The translations under genes were made by a program, and so were the position numbers. Below the pieces are notes generated by a model that saw only the letters and a program-made list of their open reading frames with translations, ran no database searches and was not told the origin of the DNA. A stretch of 64,000 nucleotides of DNA from an uncultured SAR86 cluster bacterium (GTDB taxonomy: Bacteria; Pseudomonadota; Gammaproteobacteria; Magnimaribacterales; D2472): positions 1 to 64,000 of the forward strand of contig CACEAR010000003.1 in the NCBI GenBank assembly GCA_902557575.1, in the 5' to 3' direction. This document shows, one piece after another, positions 33,540 to 42,765 of this stretch. The first letter of the stretch is position 1. Every line of letters begins with the position of its first letter.

Positions 33540-34444
33540 TAATTAATTTTACCTACTCGCTTAAATGATGGTGCGCATGTCCAACACTCCCAAGACATCC
33601 AAATATAATCTGCTGTTCCCATAAAGTTTTCTCTTGGCACAAAGCCCCAATATCTACTGTCATTTGAATTATCTCTATTGTCGCCAACAACAAAATACAT
33701 TCCCTTTGGAACTTCCCATTCCTCTGGATAATTAATACGGGAAGTGATTTGTTGAATCTGAATAGTTCTATCTTTTAGCAATTCTTCATAAATCCTTAGA
33801 TTATCTTTTTCACTTAAAAGCTTTTGATTAATAGGTTTGCCGTTTACATATAATTTCTTGTTTATATAGGTAATTCTGTCTCCAGGTTTGCCAATCAATC
33901 TTTTTACGAATGGCCTATGGTCATGAGGAGGAATAAAAACAACTACATCGCCAAGCTCTGGATCTTTTCCAAAAGCTATTGGTGGACCTGTTCTATTAAC
34001 CTTGATGCCATAAGTAAATTTCTTTACAAGTATGAAATCTCCTACTTTAAGTCCAGGTAACATTGAGCCGGATGGGATTTGATAAGGCTCAAAAAGAAAA
34101 GTTCTCAAAATAAATATTAAGAAGAATGGCAAAAACCAACCTCTTCCAGTTTTTGCGATTTCGGTATTTTTTGCAATTAAGCCTACCATCATTAATAAAA
34201 AACTTACTATTGATCCAACCAGTAATAAGATACCAAGGTCACCTGCGGTAACAAAAATCATCAAGAGAATTAGAAACGCCAAGGAGACTCCAATCCAACT
34301 TAGATAATTTTCAACCTTTTTAATGTCATGGTTCTTTAAAATAATATTTAAACTTCTTAACAACCATAAACAAAGGCAAGTAAGGATGCCTAAAACTGAA
34401 ATTATAATTATTAAGTTTCCAGTATCTTTATCTAATCCAAACAT
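33539..34444 (-). CDS. lepB: Signal peptidase I
   Basis: A 301-residue membrane protease that removes signal peptides. Three to four N-terminal hydrophobic helices precede the catalytic Ser in QIPSGSMLPGLKVGDF and the catalytic Lys in FVKRLIGKPGDRI; the GDNRDNSNDSRYWGFV box closes the fold. There are more N-terminal helices than the two in E. coli LepB. It follows lepA with a 1-base overlap. Confidence 0.96.
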   Translation of the reverse strand: MFGLDKDTGNLIIIISVLGILTCLCLWLLRSLNIILKNHDIKKVENYLSWIGVSLAFLILLMIFVTAGDLGILLLVGSIVSFLLMMVGLIAKNTEIAKTGRGWFLPFFLIFILRTFLFEPYQIPSGSMLPGLKVGDFILVKKFTYGIKVNRTGPPIAFGKDPELGDVVVFIPPHDHRPFVKRLIGKPGDRITYINKKLYVNGKPINQKLLSEKDNLRIYEELLKDRTIQIQQITSRINYPEEWEVPKGMYFVVGDNRDNSNDSRYWGFVPRENFMGTADYIWMSWECWTCAPSFKRVGKIN

Positions 34445-36231
34445 TAATCACCTGAGTTAAAATAATTTAAGAACGCCTCTTGTGGTATGGAGACACTTCC
34501 AAGTTGTTTCATTTTTTTCTTACCTTCTTTTTGTTTCTCTAATAGCTTCTTTTTTCTTGTTACATCGCCGCCATACAACTTTGCAGTAACGTTCTTCCTA
34601 TATGCTTTAACAGTCTCTCTAGAGATAATTTTCGATCCAAGTGTAACTTGTATTGGAACATCAAACATCTGCCTTGGAATAAGCTTTTGAAGATTTTTTG
34701 CAATTTCACGAGCCTTTCTATTGGAAAATGATTTATGAACGATCATAGAAAGTGCATCAACTTTATTATTATTTATTAATACATCAATTTTGGTAAGATC
34801 AGATTTTACAAATCCAATCAGTGAATGTTCTACAGATGCAAAACCCTTGGTAATAGATTTAATTTGATCAAAAAAATCAATAATTACTCCCCCAAGGGGT
34901 AGCTCAAAGACAATGGATACCTGATTACCAAAATATTCCATATTTTTTTGCACACCTCTGTTGTTATTGCACAAGGTGATAACTGAACCCACATACTCAT
35001 TTGGAGTAAGAATATTTGTTCTTACAATTGGCTCTCTAATTTCTTCAATATAATTTGGTTCAGGGAGTTGCGATGGATTGTCACAAATAATAGTCTCTCC
35101 ATCAGTTTTAAGAACCTCATACTGAACTGATGGAGCAGTTGAAATGAGATCTAAATCATATTCTCTCTCTAATCTTTCACGGACAACCTCCATATGCAAT
35201 GTACCCAAAAATCCACATCTAAAACCAAATCCAAGAGCATCTGAAACCTCTGGTTCATAAACTAACGAGGAATCATTAAGTGCAAGCTTAGATAATGCAT
35301 CTCTAAACCTTTCATAATCATCAGAGTCTATAGTGAAAAGTGAAGAGAAAACATTAGGTGTGACTGTTTTAAAACCGGGAAGTGGTTTTATTTCATCTTT
35401 TAAATTAGAGGTAAGAGTATCACCGACTGGAGCACCTTTTATATCTTTAATTCCAGACACTAAATAACCAACTTCTCCTGCGGAAAGTTTTTCTTTCTTA
35501 ATTTTTTTTGGTGAAAATATTCCTACATCTTCAACTTTATATGTTTGATTAGTTGAAAAGACTTTAATCTTTTCACCTACTTTAATTTCCCCATTAACAA
35601 TCCTAATAAGTGACACAACCCCAAGGTATGGATCAAACCATGAATCAATAATAAGTGCTTTTAATTCATCTGCTATATTTCCAACTGGTGGAGGTACCTT
35701 TTCAATAAGGTTTTCTAAAAGCTCCTCTACTCCAAGTCCTGATTTGGCACTTACTAAAGGCGCTGTTGTTGAGTCAAGGCCTATCATATCCTCAATTTCT
35801 TGCTTCACTCTGTCAGGATCAGCTTGATCAAGATCAATTTTATTTATAACAGGAATTACCTCTAAACCTTGATCAACTGCTGTATAACAATTTGCAAGTG
35901 TTTGTGCCTCAACTCCTTGAGAGCCGTCAACCAATAAGAGAGCTCCTTCACAAGCTGATAGTGATCTAGAAACTTCATATGAAAAGTCTACATGTCCTGG
36001 TGTATCAATAAAGTTTAATAAGTATGTTTTATCTTTATGGGTATACTCTAATGAAACCGCCTGTGCCTTGATCGTAATACCTCTTTCTTGCTCTATCTCC
36101 ATGGAATCAAGGATCTGACTAGACATTTCTCTAGCAGATAGCCCCCCGCAGAACTCTATTAATCTATCAGAAAGTGTAGACTTGCCATGATCAATATGCG
36201 CAATTATAGAAAAGTTACGTATGTGTTTCAT
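34444..36231 (-). CDS. lepA: Elongation factor 4 (LepA)
   Basis: A 595-residue translational GTPase. G motifs are [24 protein letters not shown] and [13 protein letters not shown]; the LepA-specific C-terminal domain ends with the positively charged [21 protein letters not shown], in parts. Length matches the 599-residue E. coli protein. It lies 47 bases after the mucD stop, with no terminator between, so it may be read through from the sigma-E-type operon. Confidence 0.97.
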   Translation of the reverse strand: MKHIRNFSIIAHIDHGKSTLSDRLIEFCGGLSAREMSSQILDSMEIEQERGITIKAQAVSLEYTHKDKTYLLNFIDTPGHVDFSYEVSRSLSACEGALLLVDGSQGVEAQTLANCYTAVDQGLEVIPVINKIDLDQADPDRVKQEIEDMIGLDSTTAPLVSAKSGLGVEELLENLIEKVPPPVGNIADELKALIIDSWFDPYLGVVSLIRIVNGEIKVGEKIKVFSTNQTYKVEDVGIFSPKKIKKEKLSAGEVGYLVSGIKDIKGAPVGDTLTSNLKDEIKPLPGFKTVTPNVFSSLFTIDSDDYERFRDALSKLALNDSSLVYEPEVSDALGFGFRCGFLGTLHMEVVRERLEREYDLDLISTAPSVQYEVLKTDGETIICDNPSQLPEPNYIEEIREPIVRTNILTPNEYVGSVITLCNNNRGVQKNMEYFGNQVSIVFELPLGGVIIDFFDQIKSITKGFASVEHSLIGFVKSDLTKIDVLINNNKVDALSMIVHKSFSNRKAREIAKNLQKLIPRQMFDVPIQVTLGSKIISRETVKAYRKNVTAKLYGGDVTRKKKLLEKQKEGKKKMKQLGSVSIPQEAFLNYFNSGD

Positions 36232-36278
36232 AAGTAAAGGTATTTTAAATGAAAAAGCTTACTTATTTTGAGATAAAT

Positions 36279-37646
36279 CTAATCAACTGTAATTGGCACA
36301 ATAAACCTTGAATCTCCTCTGAGACCAAAGATGGCTATTTTATCCCCGCTCTGGAACTTAGAAACAATATCGTTAAAGCTATCAGAATCTTTTACAGAGT
36401 ATCTTTGAAAACCTGATTGTATATCTGTAATAACATCTCCCTCTAATATCTTTGTTGCGGAATTTGAAGAGTTATCTACTTTTGAAACCATTACTCCTTC
36501 ATCAACTGCTTCATAATCATCTGGTAGGTCCTCAACCTTCATACCAAGTGGATATTCATTCTCTGTTGAAGAAGCAGGAACAAAGGTACTATTAGAGCTT
36601 TCTAATTTACCGAGAATAAAATCTAGTTTAATTGTCTTACCATTTCTTACAACTTTTGCAGTTGACTTAGTTCCTGGTAATTTTCTTCCAACAATATGAG
36701 GCAAATCTCCAGCAAATTTAACTTCTTCACCGGCAAACTCAATAATTACGTCTCCGGTTTTTAAACCTCCGTTATCAGCGGCTCCATCTTTTTCAATACT
36801 ATTAATCAATGCTCCATAAGGTTTTTTCATTCCAAGTGCTTGAGCAAGATCAGAATCAACATCACCCATTCTGACACCAAGGTAACCTCTAGCAACTTCA
36901 CCAGATGAAATTATTTGATCTGCAACTTCTATTGCTACATCAATAGGAATGGAGAAAGAAACCCCTTGATAGCCTCCACTTCTTGAATATATTTGAGAAT
37001 TGATTCCAACCACCTCACCATCAAGGTTAAATAAAGGTCCGCCGGAGTTACCTGGATTTATTGCTACATCAGTTTGAATGAAGGGAACATATCCACCAAT
37101 GTTTTGATTTTGAATGCTTCTACCCTTAGCGCTTACGATTCCTGCAGTTACTGAAAAATCGAAACTGAATGGTGAGCCAATTGCCACAACCCAATCACCA
37201 ACTTTAAGCTCTTCGCTGCTACCCATCTGCAAGCTGGGAAGATCTTCTCCGTCGATTTTAAGAACAGCTAAATCAGATAGCATGTCTACACCAATAACTT
37301 CAGCTTTAAATTCTCTTCTGTCAGTAAGTGAAACAATAACTTCAGTCGCATCATTTACTACATGATAATTAGTTAGCAAATAGTTTTCTCTAAAAAAGAA
37401 GCCTGATCCATAAGCAACAGACTCTCTTGTTTGAGGCTGCTGTCCAAAGTCTCTCGGTATACCAAAAAACCTTTCAAACTCTTCTGGCATGCCCCTAAAA
37501 TAATCCTGATTTGAATAAGTTACTTCTCTTTTAGATGTGATGTTTACAACGGCCGGTGATGTATCATCAACAAGTTCAGGAATATTCTGATCAAATGCTT
37601 CAATAATTAAAAAGAAAAATAAAGGTAATACTAAAAGTTTTTTCAT
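36279..37646 (-). CDS. mucD: Periplasmic serine protease Do/MucD (DegP family)
   Basis: A 455-residue envelope protease/chaperone. A signal peptide (MKKLLVLPLFFFLIIEAF) precedes the trypsin-like domain with catalytic His in LLTNYHVVNDA, Asp in MLSDLAVLKID and Ser in INPGNSGGPLFN. Two PDZ domains follow (GYLGVRMGDV and a second near residue 370). It is third in the operon after rpoE and the anti-sigma gene, 3 bases from the latter, as in the algT-mucABCD type of locus. It would degrade misfolded periplasmic proteins under envelope stress. Confidence 0.95.
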   Translation of the reverse strand: MKKLLVLPLFFFLIIEAFDQNIPELVDDTSPAVVNITSKREVTYSNQDYFRGMPEEFERFFGIPRDFGQQPQTRESVAYGSGFFFRENYLLTNYHVVNDATEVIVSLTDRREFKAEVIGVDMLSDLAVLKIDGEDLPSLQMGSSEELKVGDWVVAIGSPFSFDFSVTAGIVSAKGRSIQNQNIGGYVPFIQTDVAINPGNSGGPLFNLDGEVVGINSQIYSRSGGYQGVSFSIPIDVAIEVADQIISSGEVARGYLGVRMGDVDSDLAQALGMKKPYGALINSIEKDGAADNGGLKTGDVIIEFAGEEVKFAGDLPHIVGRKLPGTKSTAKVVRNGKTIKLDFILGKLESSNSTFVPASSTENEYPLGMKVEDLPDDYEAVDEGVMVSKVDNSSNSATKILEGDVITDIQSGFQRYSVKDSDSFNDIVSKFQSGDKIAIFGLRGDSRFIVPITVD

Positions 37647-37649
37647 CTG

Positions 37650-38333
37650 TTATTTAATTAGGACTGGTATTATTTTTTCAACCTCTTGAATTGATAAATC
37701 TCCATATATAGAAATAATTTTGCCATCAACCGTTGGGTATAAATAGATAAGCTTGTTACCGGACTTCCAATACTTGTTTTCATTTAATCCAATCCTATTA
37801 GGCTCAACTCTTACCTGAATCTTTTTCTTACCTTTAATAAAATGCCCCGGATTGTTATCTATACGATTGAAGCCAACTGGTGATAGATCAATTGCAAGAT
37901 CATCTCCATATGATTTTCCATTGTTGTCAATTAAGGACATTACATGAGGTATAAGATCTTTCTCAATCATACTGAAAGTTTTTGCAGCCTCATCACTTTC
38001 GATAGCATCCCTAATTTGAGAGTTAATAACGTCTGACTCAGAAAATCTAGATTCAAAAGGATTATTTATGAACATAACTGTGAGAAGAACTGCTGCTGCT
38101 GCAGTAAGACCATTGCCAACCCATCTTTTTTGAACAAAATCTGAAATGTTTTCAAAAATCGAGACCACCTTGTCATCTTTTTCAGAAATAGCACTAATTA
38201 GTGCATAATTATTCAGCTTAGCTAAAAGGCCAGGATCTCTTTTTGTTTCCTCTAATAAAAGATCTAACTCACTTTCAGTCAGCTCATTATCATAATAAGC
38301 CGATATCAATTGGTTTATATCAATCTCTTTCAT
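37650..38333 (-). CDS. Anti-sigma-E factor: RseA-like N-terminus joined to RseB/MucB-like C-terminus
   Basis: A 227-residue single-span protein just after rpoE. Residues 1-60 resemble the RseA/MucA cytoplasmic sigma-binding domain (INQLISAYYDNELTESELDLLL). One membrane helix lies at about 73-90 (GNGLTAAAAVLLTVMFIN). The periplasmic half, residues 150-227, ends with LIYLYPTVDGKIISIYGDLS and EVEKIIPVLI, which resembles the end of RseB/MucB where the GEVPPxTA motif occurs. No separate rseB gene lies between this gene and mucD, so both roles may sit in one protein. The start overlaps rpoE by 14 bases. The anti-sigma role rests on position and N-terminus; the RseB-like part is inference. Confidence 0.72.
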   Translation of the reverse strand: MKEIDINQLISAYYDNELTESELDLLLEETKRDPGLLAKLNNYALISAISEKDDKVVSIFENISDFVQKRWVGNGLTAAAAVLLTVMFINNPFESRFSESDVINSQIRDAIESDEAAKTFSMIEKDLIPHVMSLIDNNGKSYGDDLAIDLSPVGFNRIDNNPGHFIKGKKKIQVRVEPNRIGLNENKYWKSGNKLIYLYPTVDGKIISIYGDLSIQEVEKIIPVLIK

Positions 38334-38892
38334 GCAATTCTTCTTTAAAGTAATTAATTATTTCTTCTCGGGCCCTAAATATTCTAGACCTAACAGTTCC
38401 AACTGGACAATTTGTAACTACAGCTATTTCCTCATAGGACTTTCCTTCGTACTCCCTAAGAATAAATGCAGTTTTTAATTTTTCAGGCATTGTGCTAATG
38501 AAAGAATCAAGGCCACTTTTCAGTTGTTCATTAGAAATAAATGATAATGGGTCCAAGTCTTCTGGCAAGTCATATTCATGCTCATCAATTGATAAAGATG
38601 TTTTTTCGATTTGTGTTGATGGTTTTTTAACAAAATTCTTCGCTAGATTAATTGCTATTCTGTATATCCAAGTATAGAAGCTGCTCTCACCTCTAAATTT
38701 ATCTAGATTAGTCCATGCCTTAATGAATGTTTGCTGAGTAAGATCTTCAGCATCTGAGTGAGTTTTTAAAAAGCCATATAAAACACTCATAATGCGTGGC
38801 TGATATTTGATAACCATAAGGTTAAAAGCATCTTTATCTCCGTTTTTTGCCTTTTTTAAAAGTGAGGCTTCATTATTCTGAGGAATATTCAT
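38320..38892 (-). CDS. rpoE: RNA polymerase sigma factor RpoE (ECF, envelope stress)
   Basis: A 190-residue ECF sigma factor. Region 2 shows FNLMVIKYQPRIMSVLYGF, SDAEDLTQQTFIKAW and the -10 recognition helix region YTWIYRIAINLAKN; region 4 has LREYEGKSYEEIAVV and CPVGTVRSRIFRAREE for -35 binding. It is followed by its anti-sigma gene and mucD. A promoter resembling the sigma-E consensus lies directly upstream, so it probably controls itself. Confidence 0.95.
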   Translation of the reverse strand: MNIPQNNEASLLKKAKNGDKDAFNLMVIKYQPRIMSVLYGFLKTHSDAEDLTQQTFIKAWTNLDKFRGESSFYTWIYRIAINLAKNFVKKPSTQIEKTSLSIDEHEYDLPEDLDPLSFISNEQLKSGLDSFISTMPEKLKTAFILREYEGKSYEEIAVVTNCPVGTVRSRIFRAREEIINYFKEELHERD

Positions 38893-38910
38893 TACTCATA
38901 CCTCAAACTT

Positions 38911-38937
38911 TAAGACATTCAAAAGTATAAAAAGTTC
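38911..38937 (-). promoter_or_regulatory. Sigma-E-type promoter of the rpoE operon
   Basis: On the minus strand GAACTT (38937-38932) and TCTTA (38915-38911) are separated by 16 bases, against the sigma-E consensus GAACTT-N16-TCTGA. The predicted start is about 10 bases before the rpoE ATG at 38892. This supports autoregulation of the rpoE-anti-sigma-mucD operon. Confidence 0.65.
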
Positions 38938-38939
38938 TT

Positions 38940-39185
38940 TTATTTTTCATATTTTTTTAAATATTTTTTAATGAAAACTTCATGATCAGAATTTCCAAGC
39001 TTTATATCCTTAAATATAAAATCAAATAATGACTGATCATCATAAACTAAAAGTTCTCGGAGTGTCTGGAGTTCGCTTTCTGATATCTTATCTGCATGAA
39101 ATTTAAAAAAATTTTCAAACAAAAGATCAAGCTCACGCATGCCCCTTCTCGATTTCCATTTAATTCTATTTATTTCAGCTTTCAT
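38940..39185 (-). CDS. sdhE: FAD assembly factor SdhE
   Basis: An 81-residue protein of the SdhE/YgfY family, which helps attach FAD to succinate dehydrogenase. The signature KSRRGMRELDLLFENF near residue 12 includes the RGMxELD residues needed for flavinylation. Length matches the family. It is divergent from ygfZ, the same pairing as ygfY/ygfZ neighbourhoods in other gammaproteobacteria, and lies just upstream of the rpoE promoter. Confidence 0.93.
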   Translation of the reverse strand: MKAEINRIKWKSRRGMRELDLLFENFFKFHADKISESELQTLRELLVYDDQSLFDFIFKDIKLGNSDHEVFIKKYLKKYEK

Positions 39186-39217
39186 CGGATAAAATAATTT
39201 AAAACAATATACTCTTA

Positions 39218-39949
39218 ATTATCAAAAAACTAGAATCATATTTCAAACCTGGATCTTTTGCTATCAATAAAAAGGTTATTTCCTTTGAAGGCAGCAAAGA
39301 TAATGTTTTTGAACTTCTTCAAGGCCAAGTTACTGCAGATTTAAAAGATCTTGAATCAAATAAATTTATTCAATCATGCCTTTGTGATGAAAAAGGCTTT
39401 ATAAAGGCTGAATTCCTGTTATCAAATCAAAATGGTTTAGAGATTCTGGTTGATGAATCATGTCTAAGTATTTTATTTGAAGAATTAAGTAAATTTATCA
39501 AGTTCTATAATCTTGAAATGGAGATAAACTCAAGAGAAGTCTTATATAAATTTTTTAAAAAACGTAATTCTGTCGGACACATATTTTCTAACGACATGCT
39601 CTTTTGCGATATTGAGTTCAAAGAAAATGGACATGAAAGATTGCTTACAGAAGCAGAGTTTGATTTGAATATTTTACTTATGGGGCAATTTTTATTCAGT
39701 TATGAAGATGTCGGTAAGCATAGGCCGCATGATGTTGGCATGAATGAGAGTCATGTCTCTTTTTCAAAAGGCTGTTTCAGAGGACAAGAGGTTATTGCAA
39801 GGACAGAGCATCTCAGCAAAAAGAAAAAAGAAATTATTTTTATTAAAGCTGAAGATGAAGCAAACATAAAATCAAAAAAAATTAAAACTTTAAAAGAAGT
39901 ATGCTTTGAAGGTAGTACTTTTAAGCTTGTAAGCTTTATTCCAGACTAG
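39218..39949 (+). CDS. ygfZ: Folate-binding Fe-S assembly protein YgfZ, non-canonical start
   Basis: The conserved end SKGCFRGQEVIARTEHL matches the YgfZ/GcvT KGC(Y/F)xGQE signature. The first ATG in frame is 39518, but the frame is open back to 39203 and the translation before 39518 contains FEGSKDNVFELLQGQVTADL and CLCDEKGFIKAEF in parts, the conserved YgfZ N-terminal folate-domain motifs. No ATG, GTG or TTG exists in that extension; ATT at 39218 or ATA at 39209 are the only near-start codons. The start given is therefore tentative. The protein would be about 243 residues, shorter than the 326 of E. coli. YgfZ acts with tetrahydrofolate in repair or assembly of some Fe-S enzymes. Confidence 0.82.
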   Translation: MIKKLESYFKPGSFAINKKVISFEGSKDNVFELLQGQVTADLKDLESNKFIQSCLCDEKGFIKAEFLLSNQNGLEILVDESCLSILFEELSKFIKFYNLEMEINSREVLYKFFKKRNSVGHIFSNDMLFCDIEFKENGHERLLTEAEFDLNILLMGQFLFSYEDVGKHRPHDVGMNESHVSFSKGCFRGQEVIARTEHLSKKKKEIIFIKAEDEANIKSKKIKTLKEVCFEGSTFKLVSFIPD

Positions 39950-40619
39950 TCCAATCAATTTTTTTAATTTTATGTTCATTAAGAAACTGATTAGTTTTTG
40001 AAAAATGTTTACACCCAAAGAAACCTCTATGAGCTGATAAGGGTGAAGGATGAGGAGCCTCTAGAATTAAATTTTTATTGTTGCAAAGAAGTTCTTTCTT
40101 TTTTCTAGCATAGGAACCCCAGAGTATAAATACTATTCTGTCTTTGGTGTCGACTGCTCTGATGACTGAGTCGGTAAATTCTTGCCATCCTAAATTAGAA
40201 TGAGACCCCGGTCTCCCAGGAAAAACGGTCAAACATGTATTTAAAAGAAGTACTCCTTGATTTGCCCAATTTGTAAGATCACCTGAGAGTCTTTTTTCAA
40301 TTTTCAGATCTTCGGATATTTCCTTAAAAATGTTTTTTAATGAGGGTGGGATGGTGACATTTTCCTGAACAGAAAAAGCTAAACCATGTGCTTGATTTGG
40401 TCCATGGTAAGGATCTTGACCTAAAACTACCACTTTTACATTTTCATAAGATGTTAATTCTAAGGATTTAAAAATGTTTTTTGGATGCGGGTAGATTGTT
40501 TGATTGTTTTTAGAGCAATCAACAAGAAATCTTTTAATTTTTTTCATGTAATCTTTTTGGAACTCGCCCTCTAAAAATGGCTTCCAGCTAATATCTACTC
40601 CTTTGAAAAGATCGCTCAT
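39936..40619 (-). CDS. ung: Uracil-DNA glycosylase
   Basis: A 227-residue family 1 uracil-DNA glycosylase that starts base excision of uracil. The catalytic water-activating loop VVLGQDPYHGPNQAHGLAFSV in parts and the minor-groove loop APHPSPLSAHRGFFG are complete, and VLLLNTCLTV is present. The 3' end overlaps the ygfZ end by 14 bases convergently. Three DnaA-type boxes lie 15-50 bases upstream of its start codon. Confidence 0.97.
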   Translation of the reverse strand: MSDLFKGVDISWKPFLEGEFQKDYMKKIKRFLVDCSKNNQTIYPHPKNIFKSLELTSYENVKVVVLGQDPYHGPNQAHGLAFSVQENVTIPPSLKNIFKEISEDLKIEKRLSGDLTNWANQGVLLLNTCLTVFPGRPGSHSNLGWQEFTDSVIRAVDTKDRIVFILWGSYARKKKELLCNNKNLILEAPHPSPLSAHRGFFGCKHFSKTNQFLNEHKIKKIDWTSLE

Positions 40620-40633
40620 AAAACTATAAAACT

Positions 40634-40668
40634 TTATCCACAGATTCTGTGGATAACTTTATGGATAA
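40634..40668. promoter_or_regulatory. Cluster of three DnaA boxes upstream of ung
   Basis: TTATCCACA at 40634-40642 (plus) and its inverse TGTGGATAA at 40648-40656 form a palindrome around a 5-base centre. A third box TATGGATAA (one mismatch to the inverse) is at 40660-40668. AT-rich DNA follows, with two TTGATCA repeats (40717-40723 and 40728-40734) that hold GATC sites, and a TTGATC-16-TATAAT promoter-like pair on the plus strand ending at 40744. The 296-base gap to serA holds no gene. It may be a DnaA-controlled ung promoter, a DnaA titration site, or part of a replication origin. Confidence 0.6.
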
Positions 40669-40915
40669 CTTTAATATTATATTAAAAAACATTATTAAAT
40701 AAGGGTCTTGACAAGATTGATCAAAAATTGATCAGTTTTATAATAAAGTACCTTATATCAGTATCTTACGTATATTTACTATCTAAATTTATTCTTCTTA
40801 ATTGGAATTAAATAAATGACATATTCTTAATGCATACCTTGTGGGCAAATATAAACAAATGTTACGGATTAAAAATATTTTTTATTTGATGTTTTAGATT
40901 AAAAGAATGCAGTTT

Positions 40916-42088
40916 TTAGCACACTCTCACTGATAGTACATGCTCAATTTTTTTAAGAGATTCAATTAATTCTTTTGGTGGTTCGCTATCGAGATCTATT
41001 AAATTTATTGCAATATCATCCCTACTCTTATTAACCATGTCGCTAATGTTTAATTTTTTATTTGCAATAAATTCTGCAATCTTTCCTATCATTCCTGGTT
41101 CGTTCTTATTAATAACAATTAACCTATGATCCGTTGACCTGCTAAGTTTAATTCTTGGAAAATTAACAGAATTAAGGATGTTGCCATTTTTTAGGAAGTC
41201 AACAACCTGCTCAGCAGCCATAACAGCACAATTCACTTCAGCTTCTGAAGTGCTTGCACCAATATGAGGCAATAAAATGACATCGCCAGAATCATTTGCT
41301 CTTTGTACTAACTCTATTGATGGGAAATCTGTAACAAAGGCACTTAATGTCTCATTTTGGAGGGCCTCAATAACATCATGATTATTTACGATGCCGCCCC
41401 TTGAAAGGTTAATGAGTTTTGATCCTCGCTTAAAATGCTTTAATAGGTCCTTAGAAATGAGGTTTTTTGTGCTATCAACAAGAGGAACATGAATAGAAAT
41501 AAAGTCTGAGCTCCCAACAAGCTCTTCAATTGAATTTGCCTTTTGCACCTCTTTTGGTAAGCGCCATGCAGCATCTATAGAAATGTATGGATCATAACCT
41601 ATCAGTCTCATTCCCAGCGCATCAGCAGATTGAGCTACCATTGATCCAATAGCCCCTAGCCCCACAACACCAAGTGTCTTTCCATAGAGCTCGCTTCCTT
41701 TAAAATTCTTTTTTTCATTCTCAATTCTTGAATTGAATTCACTGACTTCATCAATTGCCAGACTCTTAGCGAAAGAGTTTCCTTGAATTATCCCTCTTGA
41801 GGATAGAAGTAACCCACACAAAACTAATTCCTTTACAGCATTTGCATTTGCTCCTGGCGTATTGAATACAACAACTCCTCTTTGTGAGGCAATATCAATT
41901 GGAATATTATTTACTCCAGCTCCAGCTCTGCCGATGCAAAGCAACTGATCATTAAAGTTATTTTCACTCAAAACTTTACTTCTCAACAAAAGAGCATCAG
42001 GCTCATCTTCATTTAATATGAGATTCTCTTTAACTAAATAATCTATCCCTTCAGGAGCTATGCTATTGAATATCTTATATTTATACAT
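40916..42088 (-). CDS. serA: D-3-phosphoglycerate dehydrogenase with ACT domain
   Basis: A 390-residue enzyme for the first step of serine synthesis. The NAD-binding motif is GVVGLGAIGSMVA, the substrate Arg lies in INLSRGGIVNN, and the catalytic His in LLPHIGAST. An ACT regulatory domain starts near residue 315 (LIVINKNEPGMIGKIAEFIA), which in this family binds serine for feedback. The usual FxxEP acidic site is altered to DFPSIEL, though a Glu remains nearby. It is transcribed alone, divergent from the ABC ATPase gene. Confidence 0.93.
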   Translation of the reverse strand: MYKYKIFNSIAPEGIDYLVKENLILNEDEPDALLLRSKVLSENNFNDQLLCIGRAGAGVNNIPIDIASQRGVVVFNTPGANANAVKELVLCGLLLSSRGIIQGNSFAKSLAIDEVSEFNSRIENEKKNFKGSELYGKTLGVVGLGAIGSMVAQSADALGMRLIGYDPYISIDAAWRLPKEVQKANSIEELVGSSDFISIHVPLVDSTKNLISKDLLKHFKRGSKLINLSRGGIVNNHDVIEALQNETLSAFVTDFPSIELVQRANDSGDVILLPHIGASTSEAEVNCAVMAAEQVVDFLKNGNILNSVNFPRIKLSRSTDHRLIVINKNEPGMIGKIAEFIANKKLNISDMVNKSRDDIAINLIDLDSEPPKELIESLKKIEHVLSVRVC

Positions 42089-42149
42089 AAAAACTTTTTG
42101 TGGAAAGTAAGCTAGTTTAATATATACACTTATTAAGGCATATAAAAAA

Positions 42150-42764
42150 ATGAATTTAATTATTAAATCACTAAATTTTTCTTATCAGAGTGAAGAAGTT
42201 TTTAAAGATTTAAATCTCAATTTTAATTCTGGGATTTTAAATCTTGTCTCAGGTCCAAGCGGTTCTGGAAAAACTACATTGCTAAATTTGATTGCTGGAT
42301 TAGAAAAGCCCTCCTCTGGCTTGATTATGCTTGATGATGATGTTCAATCTAGTAATGATAAATTTATCGAGCCTGAAAATAGGAATATCGGCTTCATTTT
42401 TCAGGATTTTGCTTTATTTCCTCACTTAAATATTAAGCAAAATATTGAATTTTCAGATAATCGGAATGATGAATTATTAAATAAATTAATTAATAAGCTT
42501 TCTATTGCAAACCATCTTTCTAAATACCCGCACGAACTCTCAGGAGGACAGCAGCAAAGGGTTTCAATAGCAAGAGCCTTATTCTCAGAACCAAAAATTC
42601 TTTTAATTGACGAGCCTATTTCAAATCAAGATAAAAATAATAAAACTGAAATAATAAGAATTATTTCTGAATTCATTAAAGAAAAAGAAATTGTATGTAT
42701 TTTAGTTTCTCACGAAGAAATAAATAATGTTCCAGTTGAGACCAAATCTTTCAACCTTTCTTAG
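42150..42764 (+). CDS. ABC transporter ATP-binding protein (orphan)
   Basis: A 204-residue ATPase subunit with Walker A (SGPSGSGKTTLLN), Q-loop (IGFIFQDFALFPHL), signature (HELSGGQQQRVSIARAL), Walker B (ILLIDEPIS) and the switch His (SHEE). The Q-loop and signature are closest to thiamine/sulfate/polyamine-type importers such as ThiQ or PotA, but it lacks their C-terminal regulatory domain. No permease or binding protein lies beside it; serA and glpK flank it. Its partner must be elsewhere. The 3' end meets glpK convergently. Confidence 0.88.
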   Translation: MNLIIKSLNFSYQSEEVFKDLNLNFNSGILNLVSGPSGSGKTTLLNLIAGLEKPSSGLIMLDDDVQSSNDKFIEPENRNIGFIFQDFALFPHLNIKQNIEFSDNRNDELLNKLINKLSIANHLSKYPHELSGGQQQRVSIARALFSEPKILLIDEPISNQDKNNKTEIIRIISEFIKEKEIVCILVSHEEINNVPVETKSFNLS

Positions 42765-42765
42765 A

